Origin: a virus
Length of the DNA stretch: 41,626 bases
Virus record (IMG/VR): IMGVR_UViG_3300032011_000028
Span: 1 to 41,626 of that record
Strand: one strand, 5' to 3'
Below are positions 8,201 to 16,493 of this stretch, in pieces (the stretch's first letter is position 1; each line of letters starts with the position of its first letter). The notes under the pieces were generated by a model. That model did not search any database. It had not been told where the DNA came from and saw only the letters and a program-made list of their open reading frames with translations. Both the position numbers and the translations under genes were made by a program.

Positions 8201-11034
8201 TGTATATCTATAGGCGTCTTAAGATTCTGTTCTGCAAACTTTCTTGCGTTCTCTTCGCCTTTCTCTATTTTTTCTTTGTATACATTATCCACATAATCTT
8301 GGGCCGCTCTATTTTTAACCTGATCTGGAGTTGGGTTATCAACGCCCTCGGCAACAAACTTAGAAACTGCATCGGCATAGCCATTTTGCTTTTCCACTTC
8401 GGTTTGTTTATTGTACTCAGTCATAATGTCAAGCTGGCTTTCGTTCAGCATAGCAGCATCGTAGAAAGCATACCCCATTGTGTTATCAAAGGCTAAAGTA
8501 TTTACTGTATTGGATTTTTGATTAGCCTCTATAGTACCAGCGTCTGTAAGTATTTGTTGCTTTTGCAACTCTAGTTTATCAAACTCTTTTCTTAATTGAG
8601 CTTCGTAAGTTTTTAATTGATCAGCCCCTATATTTTTATTAGCAATAGCCGCTAGTAACTGATTGTTTAAATACCTCATCTTTTGGTTTATACCACCAAT
8701 TGCATAAAGCTGCTCTGCATTTAGATTAGTGCCGGCCATTTGAATGATTTGATTAATCATCTGTTCGCCTTCAGATTCTAGCTTATCTACTTGATCCTTA
8801 ATTTCTTTAGGCAAGTTTTTATATTGATCTAGGTTTTTTAATTGCCCAACATTAGTTAATTCATTTACGCCGGTTAACCCTCGTAACTGTTCAACTATTT
8901 CGATCATTCTTTTGCGCTGCTCTTTGGTTTCTAGTTCTGAAGCAATACCGCTTCTAACGGCTTTAAGCGCATTAATTGATTTTAAACCACCACCCATTAA
9001 GGCACCTCCTGCGAACGATTCTAATCCACCTTCAAAAAAGTTTTTATCTTCACCGAGTATATATATATCTCCAAAGTTTTGTACTAAAGTAGTAGCAAAT
9101 TCAGAACCACCCTCTCGCCCAATTCCACCACCAATTTGCTTACCAGCATAGCCAGCTATACTACCCCATTTGCTAAAGCCGTCTTTTAACGCCCAAGGTG
9201 GCATACCTTTTATACCTGTTTTTAAACTTTTGAATATAGCTATAGTGCCGACTCTTTCAAAAGCAACCTCTGCTAAACCATGTAATGCTGCATTAGACAA
9301 TGTTCTCCAATTAGAAACATTTAATATTTCTGCATCTTTTTGCATTTCATTTTCAATGCTGGCACGAGTTAGCTCATCTAATGTTATATCGTCTAATAAT
9401 TTTTTATTCTCAACCATCCTAACCGCGGCGTCTTGTTGTCTTACAGCTACGTCCGATGTAGAGCTACCAAATCCTGATAGAAAAAATAATGGTAATGCTG
9501 CTGGTCCCGTTGTAGCCATAGCAAGCGATGGAATTAAATTCATGCTCGTACCCGCAACCCACCTACTTGCATTACTAAGATTCCAATCTATATCGCCAAA
9601 CTCAGGGTTTACTTGGAAAGATTCTGTTTCTATATTTAAATCAGATACTAAATCTACAAGGCCCGTAGCGTCGTTTAATCGTTGGGTGTTAACAGCAGAT
9701 GGCAATGCAAAATACAATGGATCGTTGGCCATTTGCGCAAGTGTAGCTAAACCATATGTTACTGTAGCACCTGTTTGTTTAAACGCAGTCGCAAGTTGTT
9801 CTAATCTGCTGTAGTTTTTTGAAAAATCCTGTATTGCAATTGGCACATACTCCATCCTATCATCTAACCCTTCGTCTATTAATTTGTTTTGTAAAGTCTG
9901 TAATCTACCTTGCTCTATTAATAAATCATTTTGTAATTTAAAAGCAATGTCATATGTTTCAATAGAAGGAGCTAATTCATATTCGTCTAAAGCATATTCA
10001 AATTCCAATGCTTTTTTAGAAAATTGTTTATTTATAGCGTCAAAGTTTTTTAATTGCTCTACATCATATGTAGCCAAAGCAAATATATCCATTCTCTCTT
10101 CGTCAGTGCTATCATTAGCCCACTCACTAGATTTTTCTAATGTATATTGCTTTTTTCTTTCTATATCCCATGCGGTTTTTTCTTCTTCTGTAACATCATT
10201 AAGGACCCCTGTGTTCCAATATTGATTATATTCTTCTAGCTCTGCTTCGTTTCCGTTGAAATCTTCAACAGTAGCTGGTTTAATTTCTTGCCCCACCGCC
10301 AAAGGCATCTTATCCATTGGGTCGTTTTCGTAAATTGTTTCTGTTAATTCACGACGTATTCTTTTAAACTTTTTTATTTTGTCTTCAATAAGGCCTTCAC
10401 TTATTTGAGTTTCAGAATACTCTGGCGCAGTTACATAAGGTATATAATCATTTATGTAAGTGTCTTCGCTCCTTTCAGCGGCCTGATTAACAAAATTTAA
10501 GTCTGCATTTTCAGATATAAATTTGTTTATTTCATCAGCTGCTTTTTGTAATTCTTCGTCACTTCTATTTTCTCCAATTCTAGTGGCATAAAACAAATCG
10601 CTCACGCTGTCTTCAAGGTAATCAGCAATGAAAGAACTACCCTGTGGCGCATTACGAGCTTCTTCTCTTTGTTCCGCACTAGTTAGAGTTAAAGCATCAT
10701 TCATTAAAGACTGTTCAGCCTGTATACCTATTCTAGCTAACTTCTTATTTAAAGCGGGTACTGCTATTTCTTCATTAGTACGTAAGTCTTCTATAGTTAC
10801 AAAGTAATCATCGGGTGATCCCAATAAAGTATTTTCCGAATTGGAATCCCCATCGGACGCTTGATTGTTCCCTGGAGCTACAGACGCATCCGTCTCCGCA
10901 ACCCCGTTTCCCTTTACTTTTAGTCCAGCAAAATCTAAATAAGATTGTAAATCTGTAAACTCAACTAAAGCCATATCTTCTGCAACTTGTGCTTCTGAAA
11001 GCACAGCGCCATTACTAGTTATGTATTCTGGCAT
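2278..11034 (-). CDS. Giant polyvalent virion protein with zincin and HAD domains
   Basis: A 2918-residue protein, the largest gene here, just before the lysis genes. Visible parts: an acidic, charged N-terminus; hydrophobic Gly/Ala-rich stretches near residues 490-535 and 635-680 that could enter membranes; a zinc-peptidase motif HEVLH at 1009-1013 with a candidate third ligand near E1064-E1068; a HAD-type phosphatase-like motif DFDDT at 2023-2027, with LTARP and FVDDAMKN (D2158-D2159) following; and a C-terminal region (about 2618-2918) with FQNTPMQYTRL and a hydrophobic segment that I recall from large marine-phage proteins. It fits the class called large polyvalent proteins, thought to be packaged and ejected with DNA. 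In the absence of a tape measure it probably acts as an internal or ejection protein. No RNA polymerase DxDxD motif was found. The individual enzyme activities are inferred. Confidence 0.8.
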   Translation of the reverse strand: MPEYITSNGAVLSEAQVAEDMALVEFTDLQSYLDFAGLKVKGNGVAETDASVAPGNNQASDGDSNSENTLLGSPDDYFVTIEDLRTNEEIAVPALNKKLARIGIQAEQSLMNDALTLTSAEQREEARNAPQGSSFIADYLEDSVSDLFYATRIGENRSDEELQKAADEINKFISENADLNFVNQAAERSEDTYINDYIPYVTAPEYSETQISEGLIEDKIKKFKRIRRELTETIYENDPMDKMPLAVGQEIKPATVEDFNGNEAELEEYNQYWNTGVLNDVTEEEKTAWDIERKKQYTLEKSSEWANDSTDEERMDIFALATYDVEQLKNFDAINKQFSKKALEFEYALDEYELAPSIETYDIAFKLQNDLLIEQGRLQTLQNKLIDEGLDDRMEYVPIAIQDFSKNYSRLEQLATAFKQTGATVTYGLATLAQMANDPLYFALPSAVNTQRLNDATGLVDLVSDLNIETESFQVNPEFGDIDWNLSNASRWVAGTSMNLIPSLAMATTGPAALPLFFLSGFGSSTSDVAVRQQDAAVRMVENKKLLDDITLDELTRASIENEMQKDAEILNVSNWRTLSNAALHGLAEVAFERVGTIAIFKSLKTGIKGMPPWALKDGFSKWGSIAGYAGKQIGGGIGREGGSEFATTLVQNFGDIYILGEDKNFFEGGLESFAGGALMGGGLKSINALKAVRSGIASELETKEQRKRMIEIVEQLRGLTGVNELTNVGQLKNLDQYKNLPKEIKDQVDKLESEGEQMINQIIQMAGTNLNAEQLYAIGGINQKMRYLNNQLLAAIANKNIGADQLKTYEAQLRKEFDKLELQKQQILTDAGTIEANQKSNTVNTLAFDNTMGYAFYDAAMLNESQLDIMTEYNKQTEVEKQNGYADAVSKFVAEGVDNPTPDQVKNRAAQDYVDNVYKEKIEKGEENARKFAEQNLKTPIDIQTFEGEGKNEAILEAYKNAGATAAEIIEMARALNEGSFEGVYLNGVILVDKDASIKNKRIGIFAHEVLHAYAEQNGINENDAGKELLDWLEQNDKDMFAKVQYRLNQSYLEEADQAKGDEYYSEALNAMSDVIADGAQLKPSTTNAMRLWYNRVIGTKFPSLKLKENQGEYAAMFIEDFNKAAHQGSPTNVTFEGELSTIAKNERAKKSQSKLPPAKRKALVNKIVEDNPQWQTSKDPFLKTPRGQQAMGKIIAPFIPVLESIQNSKSSMFNTATFEGDAQALAAAKEDAMMEATLETLNHINNFNPSQNQDLDAWINSYLERKYLSGVRKIEKKTFTKRTDESTNEIADESGPTKKVDKPTYRAFTKSKIISPKAFKDVANSVLSATRILKSRLDQVGTINKTKTDLINEIKNDLKTQADIILKKEMGGKADRALRKWSIKNKKAIIENSTLTFLMGKDNKKKGTVDGGIPVVIQKSVGGRYETDQDGKRKKDSNGDFIFIPNFINYPGWVGKKIDRAKTSTDQQGQTSGPQLVRRRKSASVNDAEFADFITKPDGTPIRGRKEALAAEIGSEIGLEIFRDQIEFGGPIKDAFEKNQAALGLQLMENYVGEVVKQVDGRPAKFSLSKNIANTVAANEAKILKALENRFKEGDNITYARVQGVMKDLDLGLTPKEIEQFSRRSVNVIKRFLTKSDRTENVNFSRVLLDEIAASEMMTSKTVLFLSGVSLKKLDINSQTELFRTPDYVNKHRELVSKYIQTLNKNTAIRFLKWQQGHMATAGADAFEKGKRNQITRGNEDLMNMMNTAFKDAGKNIVFSGVQTGSGFKITTVTSNGKAENIQEKLTTPKQAATKKLKGGQQNITKEVFVDEASERLDASIEAKEELLDWLGYVKKNGTTVDWIMTMMSLKSNMNSMLKAAAAVKYYLADGFENGLNRYEHLISTDAMARYLTAHFFKLQKIDLDVLFDKYKVAIIPIEMDNDLNVFRQNNMGKWDYLTQPATNRYYDEVMYGYKNMVPIEVIEGENKGDLIGEEFVAFNKLTSDQAATKSTEAQIADKALNKARRLSYSRKPSKGISVYDFDDTLAFSKSNIIVTMPDGTVKKITPAEFAAQDEILSEQGASFDFSEFNKVVEGTPGPLAPRLKKAIKKFGNKNIFVLTARPQQSAIAIHTFLKELGLTIPLENIVGLENGSPAAKAGWMINKVAEGFNDFYFVDDAMKNVKAVKDVLDVFDVNGKVQQARARFSKSMNQTMNEMIQRNKGVSAEAVYSQIVARREGAKKGKYKFFVPYSAEDFRGLTSYTLAGKGKQGEADQAFFEKALIDPYTRGVAALESERQNIINGYKVLLKNSAGMKRKLGKTIGGTKYTNEQAARIYLYNKMGYEIPGLSKRDKAQLLSFVEADNKLKEFAEGLLLVGKNNEWIEPGEFWDVGSILKDLNNMTQTISRKEYLAEFIENVDNIFDANMMLKLEANYGTLYVKALKDSIRRMKSGSNRPGSVGSMESKWLNWVNNSVGTIMFFNRRSALLQMLSFTNFVNWSDNNPLNAAAAFANQPLYWKTWVKIFNSDKLKQRRGGLRSDVQEQEIANQAKNSKDKVSAITAYLLKIGFTPTQIADSMAIASGGATFLINRTKTYVKQGMSKAEAEAKAFQDFTKISDETQQSGDPMLISSQQSSHLGRLILAFQNTPMQYTRLIKKAGQDIINGRGDFKTNVSKIMYYGFVQNLIFSGLSNALFALIPGFDDEEADEDDLDKKSRRILNNMIDTILRGSGLGGAVVSTLKNAIQRYQFEAAKGSFKADHVNTLIELLNVSPPIGSKVRKVYSAIQTKDVYEKDVIAERGFDVTIDGRFNISPTYNVIGNLTSAFLNLPLDRLVVELQAVSEALDERNTAYQRIALGLGWRTWDVNAKNEEGDLIKVTAKEERKVLSKEKAAETRRVNKETLMNLEINLSGEYFIEYYTWKKGKSIQEKIEWLKSKNK

Positions 11035-11045
11035 ATTATTTTATT

Positions 11046-12311
11046 TTATTGTGGTAAAACTATGTTAAACATTTGCTTCGCTAGTTCTGGTGTTAAGGCT
11101 TCTGGCATACCATTAGTAAATAGATAATACTTACCATCTTTTGTTTTTTGTATTCTATATGCTTTTGCTGTAGTAGAGCGCCTTGATACCGGTTGTCTAA
11201 CTATGTAATTGAATTCTCTCGCTCCAAATAAATTTTCGTCATCAACGTATGCTTGAAGAGAAACAGTTTCATCTTGGTTTCTTGCTATTTGGGTACCGCT
11301 TAATTGAAAAGAATCATCACCATCGCCATCGGTTCCTTTTGGATATTTTTTCTTATATGCTGCATTACCATTTTTCCATACGTCTTCTCTCGCTTGAACC
11401 ATTCTGTTAATTAAATCTGTTCTTGCGCCCGCGCTAATTACTTCGCCATTATCACCTAGAACATCATCAAAACCATTTGGGTAAAAACCATTATCAAGCT
11501 TATCTTGTATATCACCTGTAGGTAATTCACCTTCAAAGTCAGCTAAAATAGATTTTAAAGTGTCATCGTTTTGAAAAGCATTTTCTAATTCTAATCTATA
11601 TGCGTTTTGTGTATAAGGATTCCATTGGCCTCCCCTTGCCGCATTATTATATATAGTTTCATTCTTACTTATTATACTGGAGGCTAATTTATAATCTTTT
11701 AAAAATGGCTGAGGAGCGTCGTCATAAGAAAGTATTTGATCATTAATATTGAAACCTAAATTGCCACCTTCTTGTATTATAAAAGGTGCATTTACGCCGC
11801 CGTCATTTCTACCATCGCCATCCGCATCAATAAATCCATACATCTTAGCGGCATCGCTATTCATTACAGGATCATTACCTAAGGATATTGTTCCATCTAA
11901 TTGATCTTTAGCGTATTGAGCTTTGCTTTGTTTATAAGATTTTAATTGTGCGGCTAAATTAGTAAATGAATTATTGACACCTTGCATTATATCTACGTAT
12001 TCCATATATCTTGGATCGGTGGTGTCTTCAAACTTGGCAGCTTCTTTTGCGGCTTGGGCATATTTATTTCTTTCTTGTAACAAAAAATCGCGCATACTTG
12101 CAGTCTCTTGTGAAGAAAATCCAGTAAAGTCCATATCAGTTTTCAAATTAGACATGTAACTATTCACTTGTCTTTGAATTTGATTGTTCTTTTTAACTGT
12201 GCCTGGGTTCATACCCGTAGTTATTCCTGACTCTACGGCTTTAGCAATATCAAAAAATCCTTGAGATTGCCTTAATTGTCCTTCGCCTTGTATTAATGCT
12301 TGATTTGCCAT
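11046..12311 (-). CDS. Predicted internal virion (ejection) protein
   Basis: A 421-residue protein with no recognised domain. The first 140 residues are helical and rich in Gln, Lys and Ala. An Asp/Gly-rich stretch near the middle (DADGDGRNDGG) looks like a calcium-binding loop, and a second such stretch (GTDGDGDD) lies further on. There is no signal peptide or membrane span. It sits between the gp14-like protein and the giant polyvalent protein, 11 bases from the latter, the slot where podoviruses carry internal core proteins. A virion role is therefore inferred from position only. Confidence 0.6.
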   Translation of the reverse strand: MANQALIQGEGQLRQSQGFFDIAKAVESGITTGMNPGTVKKNNQIQRQVNSYMSNLKTDMDFTGFSSQETASMRDFLLQERNKYAQAAKEAAKFEDTTDPRYMEYVDIMQGVNNSFTNLAAQLKSYKQSKAQYAKDQLDGTISLGNDPVMNSDAAKMYGFIDADGDGRNDGGVNAPFIIQEGGNLGFNINDQILSYDDAPQPFLKDYKLASSIISKNETIYNNAARGGQWNPYTQNAYRLELENAFQNDDTLKSILADFEGELPTGDIQDKLDNGFYPNGFDDVLGDNGEVISAGARTDLINRMVQAREDVWKNGNAAYKKKYPKGTDGDGDDSFQLSGTQIARNQDETVSLQAYVDDENLFGAREFNYIVRQPVSRRSTTAKAYRIQKTKDGKYYLFTNGMPEALTPELAKQMFNIVLPQ

Positions 12312-12324
12312 ATTATATTTTTAT

Positions 12325-12957
12325 TTATCCGCCCATTAGTTTATCCATAGAAAAACCTCCAGAGCTTCCTACTCCAGATCCGACCGCAGCGCCCGCCAAA
12401 CCTGTGACTCCACCTATTATAGAAGATGTTGCCGCGTCTCTAGCCGCGTTAGCCGCACCTAATCTTTGTTGAGCCATACCAAACATCGTATCTACCTTGT
12501 CTTTTTCTTGAGCTCTTGATTGATACGCCCCTTGTATTTCTTGTTGTTTTAATTGAGCGGCCATTTGTCTTTCCGCAGCTTGGTTAGATGCCTCTTGTTG
12601 GCCAATACTCACGGCTGCTTGCTGGGCATTAGAGGTTTGTTGATTCGCCATTGACTGCGCCAAGGCTGCTATACCAGAACCACCAGCGCTTTGCTGTAAT
12701 GCGTCCATTGTATTTGCCATACCTTGGTTTTGCTGCGCGGCTATATAATCTGCTTCTTGTGTGTTTACTGTTAAATCTTCATAAACATTTTCCTGATTAG
12801 CATACAAATTAGATGTGTCCGCATTTTGCATGCGTTCCTTCATTTGATTGTATTCTCTCTGAGCTGCTCGTTGTTCTTGTTTTCTTTTTTTGCTACCAAT
12901 GATTCCGCCAGCAATACCGGCCAAGCCTTGAATAGCACCCATTACTGGTACTGCCAT
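12325..12957 (-). CDS. T7 gp14-like internal virion protein
   Basis: A 210-residue protein with the layout of T7 gp14-type internal proteins: a short hydrophobic Gly-rich N-terminus (GAIQGLAGIAGGIIG), a basic KKRKQEQR patch, a long Gln/Ala-rich helical middle (residues about 25-175), and a hydrophobic Gly-rich C-terminus (IIGGVTGLAGAAVGSGVG). Such proteins leave the capsid with the DNA and help form the channel through the outer membrane. It is preceded by a 31-base A/T-rich leader and followed closely by another predicted internal protein. The fold assignment rests on composition and gene position, not on conserved residues. Confidence 0.65.
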   Translation of the reverse strand: MAVPVMGAIQGLAGIAGGIIGSKKRKQEQRAAQREYNQMKERMQNADTSNLYANQENVYEDLTVNTQEADYIAAQQNQGMANTMDALQQSAGGSGIAALAQSMANQQTSNAQQAAVSIGQQEASNQAAERQMAAQLKQQEIQGAYQSRAQEKDKVDTMFGMAQQRLGAANAARDAATSSIIGGVTGLAGAAVGSGVGSSGGFSMDKLMGG

Positions 12958-12988
12958 AATCTATTGTTTTATATATTATTATTACGTA

Positions 12989-13315
12989 TTATTTGCTACT
13001 TTCAACAATTTCACTGCCAACCGAAAACAGTTCCGCATAGTCGGTGGAGTCATTTCTAAATTGTACATTTGCGTAATAGCCTAACACGGATGTTAAATTT
13101 GCTTTGTTGTCTTTACTAAATAGTATAAAGCTTGTTTGTGTGGGCCTTATAGTGCCAGCTCCTATTTCGCATGTTATAGAGTTTATAGTTACATTTGTTA
13201 TTTCACCCATTTCTACAAGAACAGTTCCCCGTGCATCATTAGTGTAATATGCTGTGTCTCCTATTTGTACTGAAACATTTAAGGGCTGTGGAAAAGTTAT
13301 TGTTATTTGTGCCAT
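12989..13315 (-). CDS. Small conserved virion-associated protein, unknown role
   Basis: A 108-residue protein, predicted mostly beta-strand, starting MAQITITFPQPLNVSVQ and containing GDTAYYTND. I remember similar short proteins in tail regions of uncultured marine phages, but with no assigned function. It lies between the adhesin-like proteins and the internal virion proteins, so a small tail or fibre-attachment part is likely. No signal peptide, membrane span or catalytic motif is visible. Confidence 0.6.
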   Translation of the reverse strand: MAQITITFPQPLNVSVQIGDTAYYTNDARGTVLVEMGEITNVTINSITCEIGAGTIRPTQTSFILFSKDNKANLTSVLGYYANVQFRNDSTDYAELFSVGSEIVESSK

Positions 13316-13325
13316 AGTTTATTTA

Positions 13326-16300
13326 TTAACAGTCAGACCAATCTGAAACTACCCCAAGATTATTAATTTGTTGTTCGAACTGATCTGGTATTTCACTGGT
13401 TTCTCCACCCGCGTAATAGCCTTCGCCATAAAATATATTTGCGTTACCTCCTAATGGACTATCATAAACTGTAGTTCCCGCTGGAGCCGGCTCACTGGCT
13501 TCTAGTGTACCAGTTACACTTCCGTTTGGATCAGGCCACCAATATGCCTGAGTATTAGTTATAGTAGATGCGCAAGCTGCCGATGCACTAGAATACGCGG
13601 TATCGCTAATCTCTACATAATATAATGTTGGACTACAAACAGTGTGATTGCCAACAATACCTGTAGCCGATATTGATTGATTGCTTACATTACCTGCAGC
13701 ACACCCGGATCCATTATCATCTACCGCATAAGCGCCAACTGCCCAAGTGGAGTTGTAACCCTGTGCGCTTGTAAATACTTGTGTACCTCCTGTGGCCGGG
13801 CTATTTGCTCTTCTTTCTTGACTTACACCACATATTGTAACATCCGTAGTGGTGTACCAATATCTATCATCATAAGATGTTTCAGAGCAAGGATTATTAG
13901 ATTTTTTAATATCTACATATCCTCTTCCGGTCGCTTGTCTAATAGTTCCGTTGACAGCTACTACAAAATTTTGTGTTGCGCTACCATAGGTCCAAGTAAC
14001 AGTTCCAGTGAGCAATGTTGCCCCTGAGTACGTTGGTCCAGCAAGCCAGTCACCTTGTTCTATATCAACCGAAGCAGTTACACTCGTACTACCTGTCGTG
14101 CCGGGTGTTCCAGAGAATTGGCCTGTACCTGTTACAGTTACTTGAATAGGCGGATTGCCATAAGGGGGATTTGCGTCGGTAACCCCTGATAAGTTAGCAG
14201 TAACGTTAACTATACCTAGTGGGCAATTTTGTGATGTTAAATCCGCTCCGTTTGTACAAAAACCTGGTTCATCTCCAACTGCTTGATTTCCACCATCTGA
14301 CGAATCAATAGTATACCAACCACCTCTTGAGTTTTCCGCGCCCCACACGTATATACCGTCTGCCAAAGGCACTGTACCGTTTGCGTCTTCATAACAAAAA
14401 TCTCCACCATTGGGGTTAGTGTCTTGCCCGTCATGATAAAAAGTTGAAGTACCTGTTGCTAAGTTACTACAAATATTTAAAGTACTAGTTTGAAAATTTG
14501 TACTTGATAAATATGATGTTAAAGACGTTGGTGGCGATGCGGTTGTAACCGATAACTCTTGACCATATCCTGTTCCAACTGAATTTGTAGCATAAGCTCT
14601 ATAGTAATATGTTGTTCCTGAATTGAGCCCTATAAAAATTTGAGTCCATGCACCCGCGTTAGGTACACTCCCAGCTGATTGTTGATAAGGACCACCAGAA
14701 ATTAAACTATATTCTATACCATTGGCTACAGGAGTACCTCCATTAAACGAAAGAGCATTTCCTCCAGTTTGAAAACCACCAATACTTATATTGGTTGCTG
14801 TTGTAGTTGTTAAAGTTGGGATTGAAGGTCCACCACCGCCAGATGGAGTTGTAAAAGCCACATCAGCGCCCGTACCTACACCTGAACTATTTTGTGCATA
14901 TGCTTGAGCTATATATCCTGTTGACGCTGTTAAGCCAGTAATATCAATTAAGAAATCTGCGGTACCGGTAGCTGGGCTAGCTTGGTATGGCTGTATCATT
15001 CCGCCAACTGCATCTTTTAAATAAATACCTCTACTTGAAATGGCTGATCCATTTTCAGCTAACTGAACACCTGATGTTTTAACCTCTGTTGAAGAAATAA
15101 GCTGTACTGGGCCTGTTGAAATGCTTGGTACCGTAGGGGAAGTTGCAACTGTTATAAAATTATCTACATCTAAACTTACCGCAACATCTTGCTGAACCCC
15201 CGTGCTAACTAAACTTTGCACAAAGGTTACTTTATAAGTATCTATAGTCGTTGATACAACTTGCGCACTTAAATTTTGTATATCCCAATAGGTTCCACCA
15301 TTTAAATCACCATTTAGTTCATCTTGTGGTAAAAAATCTTGAACAGTTGGCGCGGGTAATATCGGTGTTATTGTATAGCCGGGCGCTGCAACAACCTCTA
15401 ATCCTATATTTTGAGTATTAGGTGGACTATAATTTTGGCTAGGTACAAGTATTGTTTCATTTGACGATGCACTTATTATGGTTATATTAGGATCTGAACT
15501 TGTTAAAGATACAGTAAGCGTCATCGCTAAGTCTTGTGTCAATAAGAATTGATCATCTAATGGTGCAGTTGGGCCTATTAATGCCGGATTTAAATCTCCA
15601 CCAAAAGTAACTTCATATGTTTGATCCGCTGTAACGGTTGGAAATACTGCGGTAAAAGAAACGCTACCTGAAGCATCAATAACACCAGCCACATCGATAA
15701 CAGTTCCCGTCCCTGCGGTGTTTTCTATTTTTAATGTATAATTTGCACCTGTATTTCCAGTAATTGATATTGCTCTACTCTCACCACCAGCATTAACATT
15801 TGATGTATTCATGGAATAAGCATTAATATATACTTGTGTAGAAGGAACAGCAATAGCGTTGCCGGTAAAGGTTATAAAGTCGCCTGTTACATTATTATTA
15901 GGGAATGTATAACTAACATCAAAACTAGATTCTGTTATATTTAAACCTGTATATACATCTGTTCTTATTATACTATAGCTAGCTTCAACACCTGTATTTA
16001 CAGTGGCAACAGGAATTGTATTAAAGAAATAATCTGTATCAGCAGTTAGGGTTAAACCCGAAATTACTTCTTCTGTTGTACCTAATTCACCATTACCCGA
16101 ATATGAACCAGAGGTTTGTACTACACCGTTAATTGAACTAGTAGCATTTATAAGCGAAGCAACCCATAGTCCATCTACTGTAATTGCAATAAGCTGATCA
16201 AATCCAGCAACACATATAGGAACTTCTAAATTATTGCTAGGCATTGTCTCCGAATTAAATACTAATACCAATTCTATATTTGCCCCAACTTGATTAAACA

Positions 16301-16481
16301 CAGAGGCGTTAGCGTCTATTAATGATGGTATAGGTGATCTTAAACTAAAATCACTTGCATCAATAACATAACCTTGATTAGGCGTGATAGTTATCGTAGC
16401 CCCGGATTGTACTGTAGATATATCTACAAATTCAGGTACCTCGAAATTAATATCGGTTACTGTAAAATTTCCTAATGCCAT
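13326..16481 (-). CDS. Large fibronectin-III-like tail/adhesin protein
   Basis: A 1051-residue, Ser/Thr/Gly-rich, beta-rich protein. The N-terminal 440 residues look like serial Ig-like strands. Two fibronectin-III-like domains lie near residues 450-548 and 550-645; the second has YYYRAYATNSVGTGYG, a signature frequent in Bacteroidetes surface proteins. The C-terminal 400 residues are Cys-rich and contain a module with FYHDGQDTNPNGGDFCY and GGWYTID motifs that seems to recur in degenerate form (Cys-containing segments near the end). It follows the vWA protein by 12 bases. A role in host surface binding is inferred; there is no depolymerase motif and no trimerising S74 tail. Confidence 0.7.
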   Translation of the reverse strand: MALGNFTVTDINFEVPEFVDISTVQSGATITITPNQGYVIDASDFSLRSPIPSLIDANASVFNQVGANIELVLVFNSETMPSNNLEVPICVAGFDQLIAITVDGLWVASLINATSSINGVVQTSGSYSGNGELGTTEEVISGLTLTADTDYFFNTIPVATVNTGVEASYSIIRTDVYTGLNITESSFDVSYTFPNNNVTGDFITFTGNAIAVPSTQVYINAYSMNTSNVNAGGESRAISITGNTGANYTLKIENTAGTGTVIDVAGVIDASGSVSFTAVFPTVTADQTYEVTFGGDLNPALIGPTAPLDDQFLLTQDLAMTLTVSLTSSDPNITIISASSNETILVPSQNYSPPNTQNIGLEVVAAPGYTITPILPAPTVQDFLPQDELNGDLNGGTYWDIQNLSAQVVSTTIDTYKVTFVQSLVSTGVQQDVAVSLDVDNFITVATSPTVPSISTGPVQLISSTEVKTSGVQLAENGSAISSRGIYLKDAVGGMIQPYQASPATGTADFLIDITGLTASTGYIAQAYAQNSSGVGTGADVAFTTPSGGGGPSIPTLTTTTATNISIGGFQTGGNALSFNGGTPVANGIEYSLISGGPYQQSAGSVPNAGAWTQIFIGLNSGTTYYYRAYATNSVGTGYGQELSVTTASPPTSLTSYLSSTNFQTSTLNICSNLATGTSTFYHDGQDTNPNGGDFCYEDANGTVPLADGIYVWGAENSRGGWYTIDSSDGGNQAVGDEPGFCTNGADLTSQNCPLGIVNVTANLSGVTDANPPYGNPPIQVTVTGTGQFSGTPGTTGSTSVTASVDIEQGDWLAGPTYSGATLLTGTVTWTYGSATQNFVVAVNGTIRQATGRGYVDIKKSNNPCSETSYDDRYWYTTTDVTICGVSQERRANSPATGGTQVFTSAQGYNSTWAVGAYAVDDNGSGCAAGNVSNQSISATGIVGNHTVCSPTLYYVEISDTAYSSASAACASTITNTQAYWWPDPNGSVTGTLEASEPAPAGTTVYDSPLGGNANIFYGEGYYAGGETSEIPDQFEQQINNLGVVSDWSDC

Positions 16482-16493
16482 AATTAATTTATT

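Noticed and set aside
9170-9814. 214-codon open frame on the + strand opposite the giant gene
   Set aside because: Antisense shadow; low-complexity Ser/Asn/Ala composition, and the coding signal on the other strand is continuous and domain-rich.
2278-11034. Virion RNA polymerase, as in crAss-like and N4-like phages, for the giant protein
   Set aside because: No DxDxD or other polymerase motif was found by eye; zincin and HAD motifs are present instead.
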